A stretch of DNA of 39,148 bases, from the NCBI GenBank assembly GCA_938035945.1, contig CALHOU010000066.1, positions 1 through 39,148 of the forward strand. The letters are read 5' to 3'. This document shows positions 1-6,927 of this stretch, in pieces. Positions within the stretch are counted from its first letter, which is position 1. Each line of letters opens with the position of its first letter. The notes beneath the pieces were generated by a model. That model had not been told where the DNA came from and made no database searches. It saw only the letters and a program-made list of their open reading frames with translations. This stretch comes from an uncultured Granulosicoccaceae bacterium. GTDB lineage: Bacteria; Pseudomonadota; Gammaproteobacteria; Granulosicoccales; Granulosicoccaceae. The position numbers were made by a program, and so were the translations under genes.

Positions 1-1090
1 AATGCTCCGCCTCAAGCACATGTGCGCTTTCAACTGGCCAACTCATGTAATAGGGTACGTCTAACTTTGGGTTTATAGTCTGAAGTTCTTTTTCTTGCAC
101 TTGTGCTTTAAGTTCTGTGCCATCGGCAGATTCGAGAAACAAGGTCACCACGGAACCCACAAATTCTTCCGAAATGAGTCTGCATTCCACGCTGTTTTTT
201 ACGGAGAGGCGCTGCGTCGATACAGTCACTAGATCAGCAGAGACACTGAATGCGACTTCATCTGAAATATCATAGGTATTCGATTCAGGTTTCGGTACAG
301 TGAAATCGCCACTGTCAGTTTTAAGTAAAAGTGTACTTTCGTTAATTGCGTACACTGTCCCCGTAATGATGTTGTTGCGGCCAACAAATTCTGCGACGAA
401 TCGGTTTTTAGGTGTACGGTAAATTTCGCGAGCGCTACCAATTTGCATGATTTCGCCATGCCCCATAATCACTACACGGTCGGCCATGGCGAATGCTTCA
501 GACTGAGAATGCGTTACGTAGACAAAGGTAATACCCAATTCCCGCTGCAATTTGGTTAACACACCTTGCATTCGAATCACTAAGTGAGCGTCGAGTGCTG
601 ACAAGGGCTCATCCAGTAGCAGTATTTTTGGTTCAGTAACCAGTGCCCTGGCTAGGGCAACACGTTGCCTTTGACCGCCAGAGAGCTGTGTAACATTTCG
701 CTCAATAAATTCTCCCATACCCAGCCGCTCCAGCCATTCTATGGCCTTGCGTTTACGAACCTCTTTGTCAAAGCCACGCATTTTTAATCCGAATTCAACA
801 TTTTCACGCGCATTCATAAATGGAAACAGTGCTAGAGACTGCCAAACCAGAGGTGTTTCACGCTCATGCGCCTTAACATCATTCATGACCTCTCCGTCGA
901 GGGTGATGGTGCCTTCGCTGGGTTTCTCTAGTCCGGCTAACAGGCGTAGCGATGTGGTCTTACCACAACCAGAAGGCCCCATCAGCGCTACAAATTCGCC
1001 CTCATGAATGTCCAAATTCATTTCTTTAAGGGCCACGAAGCTATCAAAACGTTTGACCACGTTTTTAAACTGAACAAGTGGTTCAGACAC
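1..1090 (-). CDS. PotA-like ABC importer ATPase (3' end cut by window)
   Basis: ATP-hydrolysing subunit of a polyamine-type (POPT family) ABC importer, acting at the cytoplasmic face of the inner membrane. Read from a GTG at 1090 it gives 363 codons to the window edge, close to the roughly 370-380 aa usual for PotA, so only the last residues are missing. Walker A GPSGCGKTT is at residues 38-46, followed by the signature LSGGQRQRV, Walker B ILLLDEPLSALDA, the H-loop VYVTHSQSEA and a C-terminal TOBE-like region after the FVGRNNIITG motif. The GTG start overlaps the stop of the upstream permease (8 bases shared), implying translational coupling. The substrate cannot be read from an ATPase; spermidine/putrescine is only the family default. 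Confidence 0.9.
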   Translation of the reverse strand, partial: MSEPLVQFKNVVKRFDSFVALKEMNLDIHEGEFVALMGPSGCGKTTSLRLLAGLEKPSEGTITLDGEVMNDVKAHERETPLVWQSLALFPFMNARENVEFGLKMRGFDKEVRKRKAIEWLERLGMGEFIERNVTQLSGGQRQRVALARALVTEPKILLLDEPLSALDAHLVIRMQGVLTKLQRELGITFVYVTHSQSEAFAMADRVVIMGHGEIMQIGSAREIYRTPKNRFVAEFVGRNNIITGTVYAINESTLLLKTDSGDFTVPKPESNTYDISDEVAFSVSADLVTVSTQRLSVKNSVECRLISEEFVGSVVTLFLESADGTELKAQVQEKELQTINPKLDVPYYMSWPVESAHVLEAEH

Positions 1091-1886
1091 TTTGTACTCC
1101 CTTCTTCTGGTTTCGCATAAAAATAATTTGTGCAATAACGACTAGTGTCATTGAAGTAATAAATACAAACGTGCCAATAGCATTAACTCTTGGGTCGATA
1201 TTGCCTTGTACAATTTCTAATATCACTACTGGAATAGTTTTATTTAATCCTGAAACAAACCAAGCAACCGCAAATTCATCAAACGATACGGCGGCCGTTA
1301 AGCACAGGGATGAAACAATGGCTGGCATAGTGAACGGCACAACTATTTCGCGCATCGCGCTCCACTCAGACGCACCAAGATTCCAAGCGGCGGCTTCTAA
1401 ACTCTCATCCATTTGGTTCAAACGTAATCTAATGATTGCCATCGCAAACGGTGTACATAACACCGTGTGTGCAAGAACAATAGATAACTTTGAACCGGAT
1501 AGACCAAATTTGGATAGCCACGCCAGCATGGCTAGCGCCATGATGATCAAGGGTATGGTTGGTGGAAGTAGTGCCAGAGCAAGATAGGGTCCTTTGAATT
1601 TAAAGTCATATCGGTAGTCTGAGTATGCCGTGCAAAAACCTATGAAAGTGGCGAGTATGGATGTGCAAATGGCTACGATAATACTGGTCACTGCAGCTTC
1701 TGCAATATCTGGATCGTTAATTATGAGTTGATACCATTCAAGTGAAAACGAACCCAAGGGAATGGTTGGAAAACGATCAGAATTAAAAGAGAAAATAACG
1801 CTTGCTATTATCGGCGTGAATACAAAAAGAAATAACACCAGCAGATACGCTTTTAATAAGAAGCTTATAAGCCCATCCTTATTCAT
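1083..1886 (-). CDS. PotC-like ABC permease
   Basis: Second inner-membrane permease of the polyamine-type importer, 267 aa. An open frame extends upstream to 1982, but the start at 1886 is preferred: its ATG overlaps the TGA of the preceding permease (ATGA), and the added upstream residues are hydrophilic and Cys-rich, unlike a permease N-terminus. It begins MNKDGLISFLLKAY and has about six hydrophobic segments. The EAA loop, which contacts the ATPase, is visible as ESLEAAAWNLGASEWSAMREIVVP. Overlaps on both sides show a coupled permease-permease-ATPase unit. Confidence 0.9.
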   Translation of the reverse strand: MNKDGLISFLLKAYLLVLFLFVFTPIIASVIFSFNSDRFPTIPLGSFSLEWYQLIINDPDIAEAAVTSIIVAICTSILATFIGFCTAYSDYRYDFKFKGPYLALALLPPTIPLIIMALAMLAWLSKFGLSGSKLSIVLAHTVLCTPFAMAIIRLRLNQMDESLEAAAWNLGASEWSAMREIVVPFTMPAIVSSLCLTAAVSFDEFAVAWFVSGLNKTIPVVILEIVQGNIDPRVNAIGTFVFITSMTLVVIAQIIFMRNQKKGVQSV

Positions 1887-2743
1887 GACTTCGGCTTCCG
1901 GTATGCATAGGCAATAGCCGCAAATGCAATAACAAACAGCGTTGTCATCATGCAAATGGCGACCACGGCTGCGCGTGGCCACTGCTGTCCTGCTTTCGAT
2001 GTATCGATGATTAATATTGATAGTGTCTGCGGAGTAGAACCGCCAAGGTAGTAAGGGCTAACGAAGTCTCCAAACGATAGAATAAAACAAAACAGCGCTC
2101 CTACCACTAAGCCCACTTTTGCCATAGGTACGATGACATTAAAAATGGTTCTTACGCGACCACTGCCCAGGTTATGTGCAGCTTCAATGAGGTTTTTATC
2201 TATTTGGCTCAAAGAGAGTGTTTGTAATAGAACCAACAACGGGAGCACCAAGGTTAAAAAACCAACCATGGTTCCGATGGGAGTGTTGAGCATAGTGTAC
2301 GGACCCAGCCCAATATAGGCCAAAAGCGCATTAACCACACCGGTTTTGGCCAGGATTACGTACCAAGAAAATGTGCGTACCAAATAACTAGTGAAGAATG
2401 GCACTATCAAGAAAAACATCGCCCACCTTCGTGTGTTTGCGGACACTTTGAAGGCCAGCGCATAAGAGGCGGGAAACGCAAGAACCGTAGCCAATACGGT
2501 TGCTAGACTAGCCATACCCAACGTGTACCAGTAACTGCTCCAAAAATAGTCTTTTGATAAAATGCGATTCCAGTTGGCCATATCAAAAGTTTCAATCATG
2601 CGATAGTTCTTCACCAAGAAGAACGACATTGCAATTAGAAAAAGCAGTGGGCCAATAAAGAAGAGCATTTGCCAAAGAATAATCGGCAACCGCCAAACAA
2701 GCGCATACAGGTCAACCCGGCTTTTGCGGTTAGCTTGGCTCAT
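1883..2743 (-). CDS. PotB-like ABC permease
   Basis: First inner-membrane permease of the polyamine-type importer, 286 aa, with about six membrane segments. The EAA loop reads LIEAAHNLGSGRVRTIFNVIVP, as in PotB/PotH. It follows the receptor gene after a 93-base gap that contains an intrinsic terminator-like hairpin, and it overlaps the next permease by ATGA. I see no clear Shine-Dalgarno sequence before its ATG. Family membership is confident; the transported compound is not. Confidence 0.9.
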   Translation of the reverse strand: MSQANRKSRVDLYALVWRLPIILWQMLFFIGPLLFLIAMSFFLVKNYRMIETFDMANWNRILSKDYFWSSYWYTLGMASLATVLATVLAFPASYALAFKVSANTRRWAMFFLIVPFFTSYLVRTFSWYVILAKTGVVNALLAYIGLGPYTMLNTPIGTMVGFLTLVLPLLVLLQTLSLSQIDKNLIEAAHNLGSGRVRTIFNVIVPMAKVGLVVGALFCFILSFGDFVSPYYLGGSTPQTLSILIIDTSKAGQQWPRAAVVAICMMTTLFVIAFAAIAYAYRKPKS

Positions 2744-2783
2744 GAGAAGTAATTATGTGCGCTTATTAATATGTACAGTTAAG

Positions 2784-2814
2784 AAAAAAGCTCCCTAAGT
2801 TACCCTAAGGAGCT
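2784..2814 (-). terminator. Hairpin plus T-run between receptor and permease genes
   Basis: Read on the minus strand, AGCTCCTTAG pairs with TTAGGGAGCT around a six-base loop (two G-T pairs, the last one closing the loop), and a run of six T follows directly. It lies about 20 bases after the receptor stop codon and before the permease, so it probably acts as a partial terminator that lets the receptor transcript outnumber the permease transcript. Confidence 0.75.
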
Positions 2815-2836
2815 CCGTTACGACGTAAGTTTGAAC

Positions 2837-3973
2837 TTACGCGTTTTTATAATCAGACCAGAAATCGTTCCAATCTTCTAAGCCTTGCTGTATAGGGATA
2901 TCACGATAGTGTATGCGTCCTTCGTTTATTAATACGATGGGGTCGTTGGCGGCTCCATCGACTTGGCCTGTTCGTTGCGCTTCTTTTGGGTTCGATTCGT
3001 TCAATAATGCGCGCCCCCCTTTGGTTACGCAAAACGCAGGGTAGGCAGCCATTTCGGTTGAACGAAGTTGACCTTCAGGCGACATCATGTGTTGAATAAA
3101 CTTCTTCACTTCGGCAACTTTCGAACTGCCTTTTCCAATAGAATACGATTCAGTAAATTGAATGCCACCTTCTTTAGGTACTACCGATGCAACTGGTGCA
3201 CCATCTTTTTCAAGTACGCCTGTTATCCAATCGCCGATGCCGCACATGGCTTGCATCTCACCATTCTTCAACGAATTAAACGTACCGCCGTAGTCAAAGA
3301 ACCCACCGGCCTGAGGGCGCAATGACATGGTGGTTTCCTGCAGAGCTTGCCAACCGGCATCATCTAAGTCCCATAGCTTCGCACCGTTGCCATTGAGCAA
3401 ACTCATCATGCCAAGGTTGGGTAGGTGCCAGTCAAAGTGACCAACTTTGCCTTTTAATTCTGGTTTCCAAAAACTTTTGTAGCTCATCGCTTCTTCAGCG
3501 GACATAGCATTGGTATTGTAAGACACGCCCAGGTGCCCGAATCGCACCATTACAGAAAACAATTTGCCGTCTTTCCAGTGTCCGGGAAATTGTTTGAAAT
3601 CATCGTGTAGCATGTCGTCAAAGTTGTAGTCGGCAGCGTCCATCTCTTCGATGTAACCAGCTGCATTAAGTTGGCTCACAAACTCTGCGTCAGATAAAAT
3701 TAGATCGTAGGTACCTGGGGGCGATTGCGATACCAATGCGAGCATATTATCTCCACCAGCGTAGTATTTAGCGTTGAATTTTACGTTGTTAGCTTCCTCA
3801 TACGCACCCACCACATCTGGTTCGCCATGGCCGTACCAAGCCAACATATTTATTTCGGTAGGGGCCGCTTTAGCACTTTTTATGAAAGGAGCGGCAATAC
3901 CTGCAGCTGCTGTATATTTTAAAAGCTCCCGTCGTGCGCGATTTTTTACTGTTTTTTTAGTGTTCTCGTTCAT
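2837..3973 (-). CDS. PotD-like periplasmic substrate-binding protein (Tat exported)
   Basis: Periplasmic receptor of the polyamine-type ABC importer, 378 aa, in the extracellular solute-binding family 1/PotD class. The N-terminus has a twin-arginine signal, ARRELLK at residues 13-19, then a hydrophobic stretch and a likely cleavage site after SAKA near residue 36, so it should be exported folded by Tat. The mature protein begins INMLAWYGHGEPDVVG, the usual first strand of such receptors. AAGGGA lies five bases before the ATG. The LysR gene is directly upstream, suggesting that regulator controls this importer. Polyamine, opine or another cationic amine are all possible ligands. Confidence 0.88.
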   Translation of the reverse strand: MNENTKKTVKNRARRELLKYTAAAGIAAPFIKSAKAAPTEINMLAWYGHGEPDVVGAYEEANNVKFNAKYYAGGDNMLALVSQSPPGTYDLILSDAEFVSQLNAAGYIEEMDAADYNFDDMLHDDFKQFPGHWKDGKLFSVMVRFGHLGVSYNTNAMSAEEAMSYKSFWKPELKGKVGHFDWHLPNLGMMSLLNGNGAKLWDLDDAGWQALQETTMSLRPQAGGFFDYGGTFNSLKNGEMQAMCGIGDWITGVLEKDGAPVASVVPKEGGIQFTESYSIGKGSSKVAEVKKFIQHMMSPEGQLRSTEMAAYPAFCVTKGGRALLNESNPKEAQRTGQVDGAANDPIVLINEGRIHYRDIPIQQGLEDWNDFWSDYKNA

Positions 3974-4035
3974 GGCTGTCCCTTCGGAAGTGATGCGTGA
4001 TACTCGATACTAAGTATGCTGAGCAGATTTAGGAA

Positions 4036-4070
4036 ATTAATCATATTTATTTCATGATTAATCATATTAA
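4036..4070. promoter_or_regulatory. AT-rich inverted and direct repeat before the importer operon
   Basis: ATTAATCAT at 4036-4044 is matched by its inverted copy ATGATTAAT at 4054-4062. The 12-mer ATTAATCATATT also occurs as a direct repeat at 4036 and 4058, a 22-base period (two helical turns). It lies between the LysR stop and the receptor start, where an operator for the importer operon would be expected. That the LysR protein binds here is inference. Confidence 0.5.
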
Positions 4071-4951
4071 TGGCTGGCTGGTTCCTGCGTCAAGCCAGAT
4101 AACACGCTGTCTAAGTGCTCCACCAACAGCAATCCAGCCTTAGATGACTGAGAGTGCCTATAGAAAATTCCGACATGAATAGCCGGGAGCGCCGGAAAGC
4201 CATCTGCTTCGGATAGTACCTTCATACCCTTAAGCAGTGTTTTTTCAGTAAGCGCGGTAACACCGAATCCGGACTGTACTGCGCTTTGTAGTTCGGCGAT
4301 GCCTGGTGCACTAAAAACGACCTCCCAACGATATCGTTCTCTTGAGAGCGTTGACGTCATTCGGTCTCGATAGGCGCAACCTTCATAATGCGCTATGAGC
4401 GGTATGGGGTGATCAGGTTTGGCTACAAATTCTTTTGAACTGGCCCATAACGGCTGTTGAACCCAACTGTTAGACAGATACTGGTTATCTTCATCCGAAT
4501 ATAAAGCAACTATGACATCGTGCTCGCCTCGATGCAGTTCCTCTAAGAGGTTGGCTGATAATCCACAGTGTATTTTTAATTGAGTACCGTTGTTATTTTT
4601 TCCATATTTTAAAATTGCCTCCTGAAGGTATGCGGTTGAGTAATCCGTGGGCAGTCCGACTCGAAGCGCACCGTGTTCTGGCTCGGCTGAAAATTGTGCA
4701 ACCGCTTCATCATTCAACCTAAGAATTTGTCGAGCGTAAACCGCAAGACGTTGTCCGTCATCACTGAGCACCGTTTTTTGCCCCGATTGGGTTAGGAGCT
4801 TCACACCTAGAAACTCGTCCAGGCGTTTTATTTGCAGGCTTATCGCCGGTTGCGTGCGTCCTAGTAAGGCGGCTGCCCGCGTGTGCCCGCCGACCTCCGA
4901 TATGGTGATTAGCGTTCGAAGTAAATCGATGGGCAAGTTTCTGTTGGACAT
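4067..4951 (-). CDS. LysR-family transcriptional regulator
   Basis: DNA-binding regulator of 294 aa, the standard LysR length. The N-terminal winged helix-turn-helix is clear: IDLLRTLITISEVGGHTRAA, then LLGRTQPAISLQIKRLDEFLGVKLL. A periplasmic-binding-like effector domain follows from about residue 90. It is upstream of, and on the same strand as, the polyamine-type importer, and divergent from the BtpA-like/phosphoribosyltransferase pair at 5047, so it could control either or both. The effector cannot be predicted. Confidence 0.9.
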   Translation of the reverse strand: MSNRNLPIDLLRTLITISEVGGHTRAAALLGRTQPAISLQIKRLDEFLGVKLLTQSGQKTVLSDDGQRLAVYARQILRLNDEAVAQFSAEPEHGALRVGLPTDYSTAYLQEAILKYGKNNNGTQLKIHCGLSANLLEELHRGEHDVIVALYSDEDNQYLSNSWVQQPLWASSKEFVAKPDHPIPLIAHYEGCAYRDRMTSTLSRERYRWEVVFSAPGIAELQSAVQSGFGVTALTEKTLLKGMKVLSEADGFPALPAIHVGIFYRHSQSSKAGLLLVEHLDSVLSGLTQEPASH

Positions 4952-4986
4952 GGCGTGTTCAACGAAAATTTTTGTATAACATATAC

Positions 4987-5000
4987 TAATGCAAACATTA
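4987..5000. promoter_or_regulatory. Small palindrome in the lysR divergent intergenic region
   Basis: TAATG-CAAA-CATTA forms a five-base inverted repeat in the AT-rich 95-base region between the divergent LysR and BtpA-like genes. Position and symmetry fit a LysR-type autoregulatory site, but the motif is short and could be chance. Confidence 0.3.
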
Positions 5001-5046
5001 AAACTATAAATTTCTTTAATCCGTCAATTAGCGCTATGTTTGTTCA

Positions 5047-5808
5047 ATGAAAAGAGCTGACTTTCACGAACAATTTAATTGCCCGGGACCGGTGGTGCTG
5101 CCGGTTATCCACGTTTTAGACGAAGAACAAACCGCGCGGAATATTGAAATCGCAAGTAAAGCAGGTGTGACGGGCGTATTTTTAATCAATCATGATTTTC
5201 CGGTCGAACCATTTTTGCCAATAGTTCGCGCTATAAGAAAGCGCTACCCTGATTTTTGGATAGGATTAAATTTCCTCGCCGTCACTGGTGCCGACGCCTT
5301 TCCCATCCTCGGGGATTTGCAAAACGAAAATATTCGTATTGATGCTTATTGGGCTGATGATGCGTGTATAGACGAGCACGCATCAGTTGCTGAACAAACA
5401 CAAGCAAATCATATAAAACAGGTATTAACACAAAGTCTGTGGAAGGGGATGTATTTAGGCGGTACGTGTTTTAAAAAGCAACGTGAAGTTGACCCTATTC
5501 ACTATGGTGTTTCAGCAAAGCTTGCAACGAATTTTATGGATGCTGTTTGTACTTCTGGCATAGCTACCGGAAAAGAAGCGGATACCAACAAGATAGCCGT
5601 ATTTCGAGAAGCGATTGGCGATCACGTTCTGGCGCTCGCTTCAGGCGTAACACCTGATAATGCGATGGTCTATGCCGATGTTGATATTTTTATGGTGGCC
5701 ACCGGGATAAATTTAGAAGATGACTTTTACAATATCGATCCGAATAAGCTTCGGCGACTATTGGCGGTAACACAAGAATTTCAAATTCGTGATGAGGGAC
5801 AAGCATGA
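5047..5808 (+). CDS. BtpA/SgcQ-like TIM-barrel protein
   Basis: Cytoplasmic protein of 253 aa, predicted to be a (beta/alpha)8 barrel. The C-terminal half carries the pattern I associate with the BtpA/SgcQ family: CTSGIATGKEADTNKIAVFR, then LALASGVTPDNAMVYADVDI and a closing DPNKLRRLL. The N-terminal part (NIEIASKAGVTGVFLINHDF) is more divergent. No biochemical activity is firmly assigned to this family. Its TGA overlaps the next gene's ATG (ATGA), so it is made together with a phosphoribosyltransferase-like protein, hinting at a sugar-phosphate or nucleobase substrate. I see no convincing ribosome-binding site before the ATG, so the start is less certain than the frame. Confidence 0.7.
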   Translation: MKRADFHEQFNCPGPVVLPVIHVLDEEQTARNIEIASKAGVTGVFLINHDFPVEPFLPIVRAIRKRYPDFWIGLNFLAVTGADAFPILGDLQNENIRIDAYWADDACIDEHASVAEQTQANHIKQVLTQSLWKGMYLGGTCFKKQREVDPIHYGVSAKLATNFMDAVCTSGIATGKEADTNKIAVFREAIGDHVLALASGVTPDNAMVYADVDIFMVATGINLEDDFYNIDPNKLRRLLAVTQEFQIRDEGQA

Positions 5809-6458
5809 GCAATCAATCAAAAGGCAATTCAGAGTTGGGCGCACGAGATGATCGTTGGTATTTAAACATTATGTCGCCTAACACCAAAGGGGATAAGTTT
5901 GCGTGGTTAGATCCAACGTCTATCTATATAAATGCAAAAGCGTTTCAAGATTTACTCGATGACTTGGATACAGATCTAAAATCCGTGGAATTTGATGTTG
6001 TGGCAGGCCTTGATGCGATGGGCTTTGTATTAGGGGCTGGATTGGCTACCCGTCGTAATGTGGGCTTTTTGCCCATACGCAAGGCCGGTAAACTTTGTGT
6101 GGAAACCGACAGCGTCGAATTTGGGAACTATTCTGGCCGAGTGCAAAATATGGAAATGAGATTGCCTGCGTTTCCTAAAGGTACGCGTGTATTGCTGGCA
6201 GATCAGTGGGTGGAGACCGGAGGCACAATGGATGGGGCAATTCGATTAGTAGAACAACAAAACGGTGTCGTGGCTGGTATGGCAGCAATTGCTATCGAGG
6301 AAAACGAACGCACTCTCGGCTATCGTAAAAGCTACCCGTGTGCTTCCGCAGTAATGCCGGGTTCCCGGTGGCAGGCGCAATGCAATGCGCAATTTCTAAA
6401 GAGTTTTAATGCGTACGACCCTGCAAACACGTTTCCTAATGCTGGACGAGTGGTATAG
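5805..6458 (+). CDS. Adenine phosphoribosyltransferase-like protein
   Basis: Type I phosphoribosyltransferase, 217 aa, probably joining a nucleobase to PRPP or doing a related base exchange. DVVAGLDAMGFVLGAGLA (residues 64-81) and VGFLPIRKAGKL match the Apt fold closely. The PRPP loop is VLLADQWVETGGTMDGAI (129-146). Where Apt normally has two adjacent acids (DD) this protein has D133-Q134, an unusual change at a diphosphate/metal position. It is longer than typical Apt (about 180 aa), with extra N-terminal residues. It is translationally coupled to the BtpA-like gene. Adenine as substrate is a guess from similarity. Confidence 0.75.
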   Translation: MSNQSKGNSELGARDDRWYLNIMSPNTKGDKFAWLDPTSIYINAKAFQDLLDDLDTDLKSVEFDVVAGLDAMGFVLGAGLATRRNVGFLPIRKAGKLCVETDSVEFGNYSGRVQNMEMRLPAFPKGTRVLLADQWVETGGTMDGAIRLVEQQNGVVAGMAAIAIEENERTLGYRKSYPCASAVMPGSRWQAQCNAQFLKSFNAYDPANTFPNAGRVV

Positions 6459-6490
6459 TCGGGTAATAGCTATTCCCACACGGTAGATAT

Positions 6491-6760
6491 ATGGTTACAT
6501 CGATAATCCTCATGACGATTGATCGGCTCAAAGTTAACGACGTTGCTCAAAAATTAACCAACATCGATGGTATATCTGAAGTTTACTCGGTGAGTGGCAA
6601 CTATGATTTGGTGGCAATCGCGCGTGTGTCAAATAACGATGAGCTTGCGGAGCTTGTTACCAGCAAGTTCGTTGAGATTGACGGTATTGAAACAACCGAT
6701 ACCATGCTCGCCTTCAAAGCGTTTTCTAACCACGATCTTGAGTCTATGTTTTCGGTTTGA
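6491..6760 (+). CDS. Stand-alone Lrp/AsnC ligand-binding (RAM) domain protein
   Basis: Protein of 89 aa that corresponds only to the C-terminal effector domain of Lrp/AsnC regulators: a beta-alpha-beta-beta-alpha-beta pattern with the characteristic ISEVYSVSGNYDLVAIARV segment and the final IDGIETTDTMLAFKAF. There is no helix-turn-helix part in this frame upstream. Such single-domain proteins form the same dimers and higher oligomers as full Lrp and may bind amino acids. It sits between the phosphoribosyltransferase-like gene and glutamate dehydrogenase, 32 bases after the former. Confidence 0.85.
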   Translation: MVTSIILMTIDRLKVNDVAQKLTNIDGISEVYSVSGNYDLVAIARVSNNDELAELVTSKFVEIDGIETTDTMLAFKAFSNHDLESMFSV

Positions 6761-6927
6761 AATTTCGCACTAGACCCATTTATACCGCGATTAGTCTGTA
6801 TACGTTAGAACTCGTCACTCCGACACGCTAATGCAGCCTGATAATCTGGCACGACCCTGTAATCGTACTAATTCCCTTTTAAAGACAGAGTCAATATACT
6901 AAAGAACGACCAATCGGAGTTCAGCGT

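Noticed and set aside
1078-1587. A 169-codon open frame on the plus strand inside the PotC-like gene.
   Set aside because: It runs antisense to a well-supported permease with an EAA motif and shows no recognisable domain or ribosome-binding site.
5047-5808. Photosynthetic role for the BtpA-like protein.
   Set aside because: The name comes from photosystem I stability in cyanobacteria; nothing else in the window is photosynthetic, and the family is widespread in non-phototrophs.
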